Below, one piece after another: positions 37,809 through 46,259 of a stretch of DNA of 64,000 nucleotides. The notes below the pieces were generated by a model. The model was not told the DNA's origin, searched no databases, and saw nothing but the letters and a program-made list of their open reading frames with translations. Each line of letters starts with the position of its first letter. Position 1 is the first letter of the stretch. The stretch covers positions 131,035 to 195,034 of the forward strand of contig CAIOGO010000015.1 in NCBI GenBank assembly GCA_903857865.1. The letters are read 5' to 3'. Position numbers and translations under genes: made by a program. The DNA is from an uncultured bacterium. Lineage in GTDB: Bacteria > Bipolaricaulota > Bipolaricaulia > UBA7950 > UBA9294.

Positions 37809-38590
37809 TGCCCGTCCGTCTCCCCATACAGCTCGGTGATCTTGCGCAGGAACTGTCCCGTGCGTTCGCAACGGGGGCAGGTGAACAACTCAGCCGGCGT
37901 TCCCTCTTCCAGGATGCCGCCACCCTCCATGAAGATGATCCTGTCGGCAACGGCGCGGGCGAATCCCATCTCATGCGACACGACGATCATCGTCATGCCG
38001 CCACGAGCCAACTGGATCATGACTTCCAGCACCTCGCCAATCAGTTCCGGGTCGAGCGCTGAGGTCGGCTCATCGAACAGGATGAGCTTCGGATCCATCG
38101 CCAGGGCTCGGGCGATGGAGACACGTTGCTTCTGTCCACCGGAGAGTTCCGCCGGATACGAACACGCCTTTTCGGCAAGGCCGACGCGCGCCAGTTCCTC
38201 GCTTGCGCGTGCCAGAGCGGCTTCCTTCGGCATCTTCCTGACCTTGATGAGCCCGAGACTGACGTTCTGAAGCGCGTTGAGGTGGCTAAACAAGTTGAAG
38301 TCCTGGAACACGAAGCCAATCTGCGCCCGAACGTGGTTGATGTTCGTTCGGGCGTGAGTAATCTCGACATCCTCCAGCCACACACGGCCCTTGTCCGGCA
38401 CAGAGAGCTGGTTGATGCAACGGAGGAGCGTGCTCTTGCCTGTTCCCGACGGGCCGATGACGACCTTCGTCTCCCCGCGGCGAAGCTCGAACGAGACGCC
38501 CTTGAGGACTTCATCCTTTCCATATCGCTTGTGTAGGTCCTCGACGCGAAGAACGACGTCGCCGAGGCGGGATTCACTCTCTGCGGGCAT
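37805..38590 (-). CDS. Polar amino acid ABC transporter ATPase
   Basis: This 261-residue GlnQ-like ATPase has Walker [11 protein letters not shown]-loop [12 protein letters not shown], signature [15 protein letters not shown], Walker [15 protein letters not shown] and the switch His in [14 protein letters not shown]. Near the C-terminus the usual NPxxERT stretch reads [11 protein letters not shown], with an unusual CxxC. It drives import through the two flanking permeases. Its ATG overlaps the previous permease stop as TGATG and its stop overlaps the next ATG, so the three are translationally coupled. Confidence 0.95.
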   Translation of the reverse strand: MPAESESRLGDVVLRVEDLHKRYGKDEVLKGVSFELRRGETKVVIGPSGTGKSTLLRCINQLSVPDKGRVWLEDVEITHARTNINHVRAQIGFVFQDFNLFSHLNALQNVSLGLIKVRKMPKEAALARASEELARVGLAEKACSYPAELSGGQKQRVSIARALAMDPKLILFDEPTSALDPELIGEVLEVMIQLARGGMTMIVVSHEMGFARAVADRIIFMEGGGILEEGTPAELFTCPRCERTGQFLRKITELYGETDGQ

Positions 38591-39300
38591 CAGCGTTCCA
38601 CCTTTCCTTTCATCTCGAACCCCGGGATGCTCAGCCGGCGCTCGAGCAGCGCGAGCAGTCCGTTTCCCCCGTAGGTGAGCGCCAGGTAGAAGAGCCCGAG
38701 GATGATGAGGTACGGAAGGATCAGTTGGGTTCCGATAGGACGGCGCATGGAGAGGGGCGCCAACTTCATCAGCGCCTGACGCGTCAGGTCGATGAGCCCG
38801 CCGATGACGCAGATGAACGCCGTATCCTTGACCACACTCGAGTACTCATTCGCCCACGGCGGAATCGCCAGGCGGAACGCTTGAGGAACGATGACGCTGC
38901 GAATGGCTTGGATTCTGCTCATTCCAAGCGAGCGCGCAGCCATCATCTGCCCGGGTGGCACGGCCTGGATGGCGCCGCGGAAGATCTGCGATTGGTACGC
39001 GGCCGACCGCATCCCAAGAGCCAACGCCGCGACAACAATGCCCGGCACAGGCACGCCGAGCGCCGGGGTGATGCCGTTCCAGAAGAGGAGGATGACGACG
39101 AGGGGAGGAATGCCCCGGAACAACTGCTCATATCCGACACAGAGAGCGCGGAGCGGACGCCGTCCGTACGCCTGCGCGAACGCGAGGACAGTACCCAACG
39201 TCAATCCCACAATGAGCAAGAGACCGAGGACCTCGAGCGTAACCGGCAGCGCATCGAAAAGCGGTCGCACATTCTGCCAGAGAATCTCAGTGGCGGTCAA
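38590..39300 (-). CDS. Polar amino acid ABC transporter permease (first)
   Basis: The protein has 236 residues starting at a TTG (39300) with GGGGGAGGGTG just upstream. It has the HisM-type fold with FRGIPPLVVILLFWNG and the EAA loop AARSLGMSRIQAIRSVIVPQAFRLAIPP. It pairs with the permease at 37116. It is separated from the binding-protein gene by a strong hairpin at 39333-39362 that probably limits how much of the transcript reaches it. Confidence 0.92.
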   Translation of the reverse strand: MTATEILWQNVRPLFDALPVTLEVLGLLLIVGLTLGTVLAFAQAYGRRPLRALCVGYEQLFRGIPPLVVILLFWNGITPALGVPVPGIVVAALALGMRSAAYQSQIFRGAIQAVPPGQMMAARSLGMSRIQAIRSVIVPQAFRLAIPPWANEYSSVVKDTAFICVIGGLIDLTRQALMKLAPLSMRRPIGTQLILPYLIILGLFYLALTYGGNGLLALLERRLSIPGFEMKGKVER

Positions 39301-39332
39301 CGCACCCTCCCCCTGCGAGGGATTGCCTCAGA

Positions 39333-39362
39333 GAGGGCACGAGGCATGCGCCTCGTGCCCTC
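39333..39362 (-). terminator. Intercistronic hairpin between the binding protein and permease genes
   Basis: GAGGGCACGAGGC and GCCTCGTGCCCTC form a perfect 13-bp stem with an ATGC loop. It lies in the 86-bp gap after the solute-binding-protein gene and has no U tract. In ABC operons such stems protect the upstream mRNA or attenuate read-through, so that binding protein exceeds permease. Confidence 0.6.
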
Positions 39363-39386
39363 CTCAGACTTCCGACTAGAAGTGCT

Positions 39387-40244
39387 CTACGGGGCTGTTG
39401 CGCCGGCGGCCAAAGCGTGTGCGAAGCCGGTAACGTCCTTCGCCGCCAGGAATGGAGCTGCAGCGACCCATGCCGCCTCGATCTTCGTCAACTCCGCGCC
39501 GCCCATATAGGCGGTGATCAGATCGGCCCACGCGGTCGACGCTTTGAGCTGTTGGAGCCCGGCGTTGATCTTCGGGAGGAGTCTGTTCGGATCGCCATTC
39601 GTGACGAAGAACCCAAACTGCTCGCCGGTTTCGATGACTCCGACGATGGAGAGCCGAGCGTCCGCGGCCACGCTGGCGCGAGACGCGGGTTCATCCTGAA
39701 CCACAGCGTCCACGTTCCCGTTGACAAGGTCGAGCACGGCAAGCGGATAGAGCGTGTACTCGACGAGCTTGACGTTCACGCCTTTGTCGATGAGCTGTTC
39801 CTGCACCCACTTTGCTCCCGTGGTCCCGACTTGGGCGCCGATCTTCATCCCGGCGCTGAGTGCGCTGGCGATGTTCAAGTCGGAGTCCGCCATTACGATG
39901 ACGGCCTGGTTCGACGTCCAGTAGGGCGCCGAGAAGTCCACTACCGCCTCGCGCTCCGCTGTGATCGTGGCTCCAGACGCACCGATGTCTACGCGCCCGT
40001 TCCCGACATCGATGAAGATGATGTCCCAGCTGTAGCTGACAATCTCGACATCGTACCCCTCGAGAATAGCGATGAGCCGCATCACATCGAGGTCGAATCC
40101 GATGAGCTGTCCGCCGCCCGCCTGCCACTCGAACGGAGGCCACGTCGTGTCCGACGCCACCTTATACGTCGCGGCGGCCGCGGACACCATGCAAAGCCCG
40201 ACGACAGCCAACAGACACCCTAGTACCAGGAGATTTTTCTTCAT
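39387..40244 (-). CDS. Periplasmic amino acid-binding protein (family 3)
   Basis: The protein has 285 residues from the ATG at 40244, after AAGGAGGTG. The signal peptide is MKKNLLVLGCLLAVVGLCMV followed by SAAAA; the internal Cys is not in a lipobox. The mature part starts YKVASDTTWPPFEWQ, with GFDLDVMRLIA and a VDIGASGATITAERE loop, all typical of glutamine/arginine-type family 3 binding proteins. It captures the substrate outside the membrane and delivers it to the permeases. First gene of the transporter operon. Confidence 0.93.
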   Translation of the reverse strand: MKKNLLVLGCLLAVVGLCMVSAAAATYKVASDTTWPPFEWQAGGGQLIGFDLDVMRLIAILEGYDVEIVSYSWDIIFIDVGNGRVDIGASGATITAEREAVVDFSAPYWTSNQAVIVMADSDLNIASALSAGMKIGAQVGTTGAKWVQEQLIDKGVNVKLVEYTLYPLAVLDLVNGNVDAVVQDEPASRASVAADARLSIVGVIETGEQFGFFVTNGDPNRLLPKINAGLQQLKASTAWADLITAYMGGAELTKIEAAWVAAAPFLAAKDVTGFAHALAAGATAP

Positions 40245-40376
40245 CCTGCTACACCTCCTTGCTGGAACAACGTAACGGGAAAGCGCCGCGCGAGTCAATG
40301 GGGTGCGAGCTGCGGAACTCGGAGAGAGAAGACCTGACGGCTGGATTCAGTTCGGATGGCGATGGCTAGTGAGTCC

Positions 40377-40946
40377 TCAACGCGAGCGGGCGCCGGCGAG
40401 CCACCGTGCGGTCTCGCGCGGGCAGCGGAGCCGGACGACGACGAGGTGCTTGTTCTCCGGACGCGCGAGGAGTTCGGAGTACTCGCGATGTCGGCGGCGA
40501 TGGGTCTTGATCGCCCAAAGGAGAATGGATTCCCGCGACAGGAGGGACATGCGCAGGCTCTCCCGGTTCCCGTGCCAAAGCTCCTCACGCGTGAAGGCAC
40601 GGCGCAGCGTGCGCCGCACGAGGCGCGTGAAGACGCGCGGGAATGAGTAGTCGAGCCAGACGACGGTGTCCGCACGAGCCCAGACAATGTCGCGTGTCTT
40701 ACTGTAGTTGCCGTCGATCACCCAGCGTTCCCTGGCGGCCGCGTTCGCGACGTCGGCGCGGAAGACGTCGTCGGGCCGCATCGTCCAGTCCGGCCCCCAC
40801 GACAGCGCGTCAAGCTCGACATCGACGAATCCCAGGCGCTCGGCCAAGGCTCGCGCGACGGTCGTCTTCCCCGCTCCGCACGTGCCGACGACGTTGATCC
40901 GACTTCCGACTTCCTTCGGCGCCCGCTCCGCATCCACTGATCCCAC
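40377..40946 (-). CDS. P-loop kinase of the adenylate kinase/FlaR-like group
   Basis: This 189-residue protein has P-loop INVVGTCGAGKTTVARALAERL near residue 20, then FVDVELDALSWGPDW. This ELD-xxxW motif is typical of the group once called DNA topology modulation (FlaR-like) proteins. WVIDGNYSKTRDIVWARADTVVWLDYS is also family-typical, and an Arg-rich lid follows (RLVRRTLRRAF). Members resemble small-nucleotide kinases, but the true substrate is not established. It is a single gene between the transporter operon and the lipoprotein operon. Confidence 0.85.
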   Translation of the reverse strand: MGSVDAERAPKEVGSRINVVGTCGAGKTTVARALAERLGFVDVELDALSWGPDWTMRPDDVFRADVANAAARERWVIDGNYSKTRDIVWARADTVVWLDYSFPRVFTRLVRRTLRRAFTREELWHGNRESLRMSLLSRESILLWAIKTHRRRHREYSELLARPENKHLVVVRLRCPRETARWLAGARSR

Positions 40947-40970
40947 CTCGAGGCGTTCCCCGAAAACGAT

Positions 40971-41003
40971 GCGGCCGCGTCTCGAAATCCGCGGCCGCGT
41001 CTC
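40971..41003. repeat. Short direct repeat
   Basis: GCGGCCGCGTCTC occurs twice (40971-40983 and 40991-41003) with a 7-bp spacer, in the non-coding gap between the P-loop kinase and the DUF4097 gene. A small hairpin (CCTCTTTTCAGAGG) follows. No function is assigned. Confidence 0.4.
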
Positions 41004-41087
41004 CTCTTTTCAGAGGCTAACCAGCGCCCCCATTCTGCCGGATCCTAGGGATTCCGTCTGTAACGGAAGTCACCTCCGCCCTCCGGA

Positions 41088-41996
41088 TTAGGGTTGCCCC
41101 GCGATGTGGACGGCGCCGTTGCTCGTTCGGATCATAACCTTCGCCGTGGCCGGCGGATTGAGCGCAGCAAGCCACTCCTTGCCCTGCGTGTCGCCGACGA
41201 GCGGCAAGGTGGACGAGATCGTGCCGGCCGACGTCTCGGCTTGGAACTCGATCGACGCGTTCACCGAGACTGCGATGTCGATGCGGCCGTTGCTCGTATG
41301 CAGGCTGTTGGCATCGCCGACCGCTGTTCCGCTGAAGCCGATGCGCCCGTTCGAGGTCGAGGCGTCAAAGGCGGCGCTGACGTCGACCATGCTGATCTCG
41401 CCGTTCGACGTCTCGAGATCAAGGACGCCCTGGACCCGTTCCACCGAGATGCGGCCGTTGCTCGTTCCCGCGCGAAGCTCGCCGACAACGTCCGCGATGG
41501 CGATCTCGCCGTTCGAGGTCTCGAGATCGAATCGCCCTTGGACGGAGGAAACCGAGACGGCGCCGTTGCTCGTTTGGGCGCCGACGTCGACGATGGCCGG
41601 CGTAGTCACGTCGAACGCGACGCCGGCATAGCGGCGTACGTCGGGCGCCTGCTCGCTCGCGCGGTAGGCGAGGACAATTCGTGAGCCTTGCTGTTCCATG
41701 TGAATCGTCATGGCGGCGACGCGCGCGTTCGCCTCGGTCTGGTTGCCGCCGCGGGCGCGGAGCGTGGCAGTGACGCGCACGTCCGTCTGTCCCGGAACGC
41801 CGCGGACGCTGACGGCTCCGTTCGAGCTCGCAACCTCGAGCATCGGAATGCTCGACGCTGGGAATGCGGCCGTCTCCGCCCTCGTCGCCTCGAAGCGCGC
41901 GCTCACGACATCTTCAAGATCGCAGGCCGAGGCGCCAACCAGCGCGGCGCCGAGAACGACCAAGACAACGAATCGTATGCCGGCCCTTCCTCCCAT
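41088..41996 (-). CDS. DUF4097 beta-repeat lipoprotein
   Basis: The protein has 302 residues from the ATG at 41996 (GGAGG eight bases upstream); an ATG at 42038 overlapping the previous stop as TGATG is also open. It has a signal peptide with lipobox VGASAC. The rest is a DUF4097 solenoid: SNGAVSVRGV, then seven turns such as TSNGAVSVSSV, TSNGEIAIADV and TSNGRISVERV, period about 18-19 residues. DUF4097 proteins often accompany ABC-2 exporters and GntR or sigma/anti-sigma systems that sense envelope stress. It is the last gene of the gntR-ABC operon. Confidence 0.88.
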   Translation of the reverse strand: MGGRAGIRFVVLVVLGAALVGASACDLEDVVSARFEATRAETAAFPASSIPMLEVASSNGAVSVRGVPGQTDVRVTATLRARGGNQTEANARVAAMTIHMEQQGSRIVLAYRASEQAPDVRRYAGVAFDVTTPAIVDVGAQTSNGAVSVSSVQGRFDLETSNGEIAIADVVGELRAGTSNGRISVERVQGVLDLETSNGEISMVDVSAAFDASTSNGRIGFSGTAVGDANSLHTSNGRIDIAVSVNASIEFQAETSAGTISSTLPLVGDTQGKEWLAALNPPATAKVMIRTSNGAVHIAGQP

Positions 41997-42037
41997 CTTC
42001 CCAACCTCCGGTTCTCTTCCCAAAGAACTCCTCTCCA

Positions 42038-42199
42038 TCAGAGAGTGCCCCCGACGACTTGCCAGACGAGCACAGCCGAGAAGAATACCCCGACGCCGCG
42101 TGACGTCCAGCTTGTTGTCCCCGTCCACAAGCGAAATGCCCAGAACCCGACGAGGGCGAGGAACACGATCCGGACGACGATCAAGAATGCTTGCGTCAT
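42038..42199 (-). CDS. Small two-helix membrane protein
   Basis: This 53-residue protein starts MTQAFLIVVRIVFLALVGFW, with GGGAGG upstream. Two hydrophobic stretches are separated by a short polar turn. Its ATG overlaps the permease stop as ATGA, and its own stop overlaps a possible downstream start as TGATG, so it is a true operon member. No family is recognised; it may be a small subunit or stabiliser of the adjacent ABC exporter. Confidence 0.7.
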   Translation of the reverse strand: MTQAFLIVVRIVFLALVGFWAFRLWTGTTSWTSRGVGVFFSAVLVWQVVGGTL

Positions 42200-42963
42200 G
42201 CTTCCACCTCCCGCCAGATGCGGCTGGCGATGACGAGCAGGACAAGGGTCAGCGCTAGCATGATCCACAGCGGCTCTTGCGGCAAGGTGGCCACTGGCTC
42301 GAGCTGCGCCTCCACTGTCGTCTGCAGCACTGCCGTTTGGACGCCTTCCAGTAGCCGCCAACCCGGGAGCGTGTAGGACACACGCACGATCCCTTCGATC
42401 AGCCAGCGAAGCACGAACAGCGTCCCGAGGATCATGACGGTGCCCGGGACCCAGCCTGGTCCCGACACCCGGTAGGCGCTGGTGAACACCATGAGCAAGA
42501 GGGTCCACGCCAAGAGCGGCAACACAGTGACGCCGAGGACGTAGAGGGGGATCGCCAGGGTCAGCTGCGCGATGCTCCCCGCATCGAGTGGAACGGCGGA
42601 CATCCACAGGGTCCAGCAGGCGAGTCCGCCGATCATCACGTAGTACAAGACGGCCGTCGCAAGGGCGAACGTGTACCGCGCCGCGATATGAGCATGGCCT
42701 GACGGCGGCGACAAGAGGAGAACCTGGTACTGCCCGCCCCTTGTCTCACCGCGGAGGCGGCCGATCATGAGCGCAAGGACGACCGCGCCGCCGACGGCGG
42801 CCATCGCCACAAGCATGCCGCGAATGCCTAGTTGTTCTGCCAGCTCGATGCGACGAACCTGGAATAGCCCCCAGGCCCAAAACGCAAGCGATCCGATGAG
42901 CGCAATGGCCCAGGCCCCGCTGCGACGGTACTCCAGCCAGAAGAGTGTCCTGAATCCCTTCAC
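42196..42963 (-). CDS. ABC-2 type exporter permease
   Basis: The protein has 255 residues from the GTG at 42963, overlapping the ATPase stop as GTGA. It has six predicted helices, starting with GFRTLFWLEYRRSGAWAIALI, the usual layout of small ABC-2 permeases. The cytosolic loop RGETRGGQYQVLLLSPPSG corresponds to the coupling region. With the ATPase at 42960-43640 it would form an exporter for a lipid, peptide antibiotic or cell-wall intermediate, as in YtrBCDEF-like systems. Confidence 0.85.
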   Translation of the reverse strand: MKGFRTLFWLEYRRSGAWAIALIGSLAFWAWGLFQVRRIELAEQLGIRGMLVAMAAVGGAVVLALMIGRLRGETRGGQYQVLLLSPPSGHAHIAARYTFALATAVLYYVMIGGLACWTLWMSAVPLDAGSIAQLTLAIPLYVLGVTVLPLLAWTLLLMVFTSAYRVSGPGWVPGTVMILGTLFVLRWLIEGIVRVSYTLPGWRLLEGVQTAVLQTTVEAQLEPVATLPQEPLWIMLALTLVLLVIASRIWREVEA

Positions 42964-43640
42964 CCGAGCACCTCCCGGAACGCCTGCACGACACTGCGTC
43001 CCTGATTCCGAAGCTCCTCCGCCCGCGCATCGAGAGCGAGACGGCCCTCGCGCAAGTAGAGGACGCGTTCGAACAACCCCTCCGCTTCGGCGACCTCGTG
43101 AGTCGAGAGGAGGATCGTCTCGTCCGTATGCCACTCCCGGACGATGGACTGCAGGATCTTCTCACGCGACAGAAGGTCGATCCCGGCGAGCGGCTCATCG
43201 AGCAGGTAGAGCTTCGCGTCGCGCGCGAGCGCCATCGCGAGACGGAGCCGGCCTCGCTCGCCCTTCGACATGGCCTTCGTCTTTCGCTTGGGCACGGCGA
43301 GGCTGTCGAGAAGGGCGCGGTAACGGCCGACGTCGAAGTCGTCGTACAGGCCCTGCATGAAAGTCTCCGCGTCGGCGGGCGTCATCCACGTCCATAAGGA
43401 GTCATTCTCGCCAAGGTACACGAGCTTCGCGCGCTTCTCTCGTGGCGGCCCGTCGAACAGCGTCACCTTCCCCGCAGTCGGGAAGAGGAGGCCGGCGAGA
43501 AGCTTCAGAAGGGTTGACTTCCCGGACCCATTCAGCCCCAGGACGCCGACGACCTGCCCGGCGGGGAAGTCGATCGTGACGTTACTCAGGCCGTCCGTTC
43601 GGCCGTATCGTTTCGTCACATCGCTAAGACTCGCCAGCAT
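42960..43640 (-). CDS. ABC exporter ATPase, degenerate signature
   Basis: This 226-residue BcrA/YtrB-type ATPase has Walker A GLNGSGKSTLLKLL, Walker B LYLLDEPLAGIDLLSRE and the switch His in LLSTHEVAEAE. The Q-loop lacks Gln (YLGENDSLW), and the signature reads MSKGERGRLRLAMAL rather than LSGGQ. Both changes are seen in the YtrB/BcrA branch. Its ATG lies 17 bp inside the end of gntR, and its stop overlaps the permease start, so expression follows the regulator. Confidence 0.92.
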   Translation of the reverse strand: MLASLSDVTKRYGRTDGLSNVTIDFPAGQVVGVLGLNGSGKSTLLKLLAGLLFPTAGKVTLFDGPPREKRAKLVYLGENDSLWTWMTPADAETFMQGLYDDFDVGRYRALLDSLAVPKRKTKAMSKGERGRLRLAMALARDAKLYLLDEPLAGIDLLSREKILQSIVREWHTDETILLSTHEVAEAEGLFERVLYLREGRLALDARAEELRNQGRSVVQAFREVLG

Positions 43641-44007
43641 CCAGCACCTCCTTCAAGACCCCGAGCGCCTCGCCCTTCGAGATGCCGAGAGCCGTGACCT
43701 CGGCGGAGAACGCGGTCGCCGCCGCTCGCAACAGGTCGTGGCGCAGCGCAGCCACAGGCGCATCCTTGCGCACGAATGTCCCAAGTCCCCGTTTGGTTTC
43801 GATCACTGCCATCCTTTCCAGCTCAGCGAACGCGTGCACGATCGTGTTGGGGTTGACGCCCAACTCCGCGGCCAGGTCGCGCGCGCTGGGGAGTCTTTGC
43901 CCTGGGGCAAGATCCCCTCGCGCAAGCATTCGGCGCACGCCGGAAGCGATCTGGACGAAGATCGGCCCCGCGTTCATGTCGAGCTGCCAAGCGCTCTTGG
44001 TTGTCAT
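43624..44007 (-). CDS. GntR-family repressor, YtrA subgroup
   Basis: The protein has 127 residues from the ATG at 44007. The short C-terminal tail after the winged helix, with no large effector domain, identifies the YtrA type. The DNA-binding part reads GPIFVQIASGVRRMLARGDL, then LPSARDLAAELGVNPNTIVHAFAELERMAV and TKRGLGTFV. YtrA repressors control adjacent ABC exporters and respond to cell-wall antibiotics. A 28-bp palindrome covers its own promoter, so it represses itself and the whole operon. Transcription appears to start within two bases of the ATG. Confidence 0.93.
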   Translation of the reverse strand: MTTKSAWQLDMNAGPIFVQIASGVRRMLARGDLAPGQRLPSARDLAAELGVNPNTIVHAFAELERMAVIETKRGLGTFVRKDAPVAALRHDLLRAAATAFSAEVTALGISKGEALGVLKEVLDAGES

Positions 44008-44009
44008 AG

Positions 44010-44043
44010 TGTCGGAGTATACTAGTACACACCGACAAGTCAA
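44010..44043 (-). promoter_or_regulatory. Promoter and palindromic operator of the gntR-ABC operon
   Basis: TTGACT (44038-44043) and TATACT (44016-44021) are 16 bp apart. A 28-bp imperfect palindrome (44010-44037) spans the spacer, the -10 and the start site: outer arms TGTCGG/CCGACA and centre TACTAGTA, with 24 of 28 positions symmetric. It ends two bases from the ATG at 44007, so the mRNA is practically leaderless. Confidence 0.75.
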
Positions 44044-44176
44044 GGCATCGGCGCTTAGCGAGGTAAGTTAGGTGCTGTCGCGCAAGGCTGAGCGAGATTG
44101 GAATGGCGACAGGGTCTACTGGGGAAACCCAGTTCGTGTTCCCGTGAAGCGATACGGCGGTATCATCACTAGAGAG

Positions 44177-44857
44177 ATGTCGATCATCCGTGCAGGGTAC
44201 TCGGGCGACCATCGTGATGTTGCCATCATTTCTGATCGTCATGGTCAGCCGAACACTGCTGGCACACTGCATGGCTTAGGTCCTAATGAAGACCTCTACA
44301 AGACGCTTCGCCTTGGGCCTGAGGTTGCCGTTGGGATGGCAGGAGATGGTCGTCTGTGCAACCTCATTCTGGCAGCCGCGCTGGGCCTCCCAGAATCACA
44401 GGAACCAAGTTTCCTCTCTTCACTCGTAGCTGGCGAGGAACGACTATCCTCGTCGTTTCTTGATGTTGTTCATGCGTTCGAGTGTGCTGCGCCAGCAGTG
44501 ATAGCCGAGAGACGTCCGCCTTTCCAGATAGACGCAACGATGATAATCGTTGGGAGGCTAGAGGGTCGTCCGGTCATTGGTGAACTGAACAGGCGCACCA
44601 GGTGGCGTGTCCTCTACGCATCGGAGCGATCGTCATACTGCATTCCAGAAGAGATGTCCGATGATGACCTGCTGTTCTACGAGAGCTATGTGACGAGACC
44701 CGGCCTGAACTACATTGCGTCGTTGAAAGCAGCTGTCGGGTTCTGTGCAGACCGCTATGAGTCTGTCAATCATCGCTACGTGCTTCGGCGTCTGAAGAAT
44801 GGATTCCGACGCGAGGAAGGCGACGTACGACAAGACGCTTCTCTGGCCAGCAACTAG
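44177..44857 (+). CDS. Unknown protein, possibly Ntn-hydrolase-like
   Basis: The protein has 226 residues from the ATG at 44177; a GTG at 44072 is also in frame. TATCAT at 44161-44166 may be the -10. No family is certain. The opening SIIRAGYSGDHRDVAIISDRHG, followed by DLYKTLRLGPEVAVGMAGDG, looks like the paired strands and the K-x(n)-AVGxAGD step of proteasome/HslV-type Ntn hydrolases, but no N-terminal Thr, Ser or Cys is exposed. The base composition is visibly less GC-rich than the flanks, marking the start of an accessory island. Confidence 0.6.
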   Translation: MSIIRAGYSGDHRDVAIISDRHGQPNTAGTLHGLGPNEDLYKTLRLGPEVAVGMAGDGRLCNLILAAALGLPESQEPSFLSSLVAGEERLSSSFLDVVHAFECAAPAVIAERRPPFQIDATMIIVGRLEGRPVIGELNRRTRWRVLYASERSSYCIPEEMSDDDLLFYESYVTRPGLNYIASLKAAVGFCADRYESVNHRYVLRRLKNGFRREEGDVRQDASLASN

Positions 44858-44906
44858 CTAGTACCAGATCCATTGCTTGCCGATGATAGGGTAGTGTAGC
44901 GCCGGA

Positions 44907-45752
44907 ATGCTCCTTGCTTCAATTCGGCGAACTCGCCTCCACCTCCGGGGTTTTGCGTTCCGTCGGCGACTGATGGCAGAATTGCCCACCATGAAACTGT
45001 CGAACGTCATCTACTGCGGCGATAACCTTGAGTGGATGCGCAAGATGCCAGACGAGTTCGTTGACCTCGTCTATGCAGACCCTCCGTTCTTCTCGAACAA
45101 GCACTACGAGGTCATCTGGCACGATGGAGCAGAGATCAGGTCGTTCGAGGATCGGTGGCAGGGCGGCGTCCACCACTACATCGAGTGGATGCGGATGCGG
45201 TGCGAGTTGATGCACCGTCTGTTGAAGCCGCATGGCGTTCTGTACCTGCATTGCGACTGGCACGCAAGCCACTACCTCAAAGTCATGCTCGATGATCTCT
45301 TTGGCCAGAGCAGTTTCCTGAACGAGATCGTCTGGTGGTACGAGAACAAGCCGCAGGATGCGAGGAAGAAGATCCTGCCGAGAGACTACGACACGATTCT
45401 TGTCTACGCCAAGACTTACGGAGGCCAATTCTACGCGCCGCAGTATGTTCCGACGGTTCGGCCCAGAAAGCAGAACAAGGTCATCAAAGTGGACGGGCGG
45501 AGGGTGTCGGCACGTGACGAGAACGGGAACGTTATCTATGAGTTCCGCGACAAGAAGATGCTAGGGAGCGTTTGGCCCATACCGTACTTGAATCCCGTTG
45601 CGAAGGAGCGGCTTGGTTACCCAACACAGAAGCCGCGTGCCTTACTTCGCCGGATAATTGAGACGAGCAGCGCAAAGGGCGCGCTTGTTCTTGATCCATT
45701 CTGCGGTTGTGGCACGTCAATCATTGCTGCGCAGGAACTCGGCAGGGAGTGA
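44907..45752 (+). CDS. Adenine- or cytosine-N4-specific DNA methyltransferase, beta class, ended by a premature TGA
   Basis: This 281-residue open frame starts MLLASIRRTRL; the conserved part begins about residue 29 with MKLSNVIYCGDNLEWM. Motif IV VYADPPFF (about residue 58) precedes the SAM-binding motif I VLDPFCGCGTSIIAAQELG, the beta-class order found in N6-adenine or N4-cytosine enzymes. The frame stops at TGA 45750-45752, directly after QELGRE, where the family normally continues with W-I-G-I-D. The next codons in the same frame read IGIDVSPTACKLM, so a Trp codon (TGG) seems to have become TGA. It is probably the methylation half of a restriction-modification fusion. Confidence 0.85.
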   Translation: MLLASIRRTRLHLRGFAFRRRLMAELPTMKLSNVIYCGDNLEWMRKMPDEFVDLVYADPPFFSNKHYEVIWHDGAEIRSFEDRWQGGVHHYIEWMRMRCELMHRLLKPHGVLYLHCDWHASHYLKVMLDDLFGQSSFLNEIVWWYENKPQDARKKILPRDYDTILVYAKTYGGQFYAPQYVPTVRPRKQNKVIKVDGRRVSARDENGNVIYEFRDKKMLGSVWPIPYLNPVAKERLGYPTQKPRALLRRIIETSSAKGALVLDPFCGCGTSIIAAQELGRE

Positions 45753-46235
45753 ATCGGCATTGACGTATCGCCGACGGCCTGCAAACTGATGAAACGCGAG
45801 GTGGAAAAGATCGGCGCGAAGGGTGTGCGGATGGATGGACTGCCGATGAGCCTTGATGAGCTAAAGAAGCTAACGCCGATTGAGTTCCAGAATTGGATTC
45901 TCGGGGCGATGGACGGGACCGTCAGCAAGAAGCCGGTTCACGATATGGGGATTGATGGACTCACGTTCATGGAGCGCGTCCCCGTTCAGGTCAAACAGCA
46001 AGAGCACGTTGGGCGTCCTCGGGTGGATGACTTCGAGACGGCCGTTAGGCGCTACTACTCAGACGCGCTCAAGGCATCAGTGGAGCGCGGCGAGGAGTCC
46101 TTCGTCATGCGCGGTATCATCGTCGCATTCAGCTTCTCCAGTGGCGCATATGAAGAGGTCGCTCGCGTCAAGTCGGAAGGGATCGAAATCGAGCTGCTCA
46201 AGGTCGAGGATGTCGTAAGCCACCTCTCCGGCTAA
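45753..46235 (+). pseudogene. C-terminal restriction-endonuclease half of the methyltransferase fusion
   Basis: Reading on in the same frame after the TGA gives IGIDVSPTACKLMKRE, the end of the methyltransferase fold, then a separate domain of about 130 residues: PIEFQNWILGAMDG, then KKPVHDMGIDGLTFMERVPVQVKQQ. This is the Mrr-like PD-(D/E)xK pattern (Asp, then QxK about a dozen residues on). An ATG at 45789 could restart translation and yield the endonuclease half alone. An active nuclease without its methylase would be harmful, so either read-through, reversion or loss of function is expected. Confidence 0.75.
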
Positions 46236-46259
46236 CTCCCCGAGCATCCGGCCAACACA

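Noticed and set aside
40971-41003. CRISPR or att site from a 13-bp direct repeat
   Set aside because: Only two copies with a 7-bp spacer; there are no cas genes, integrase or further units.
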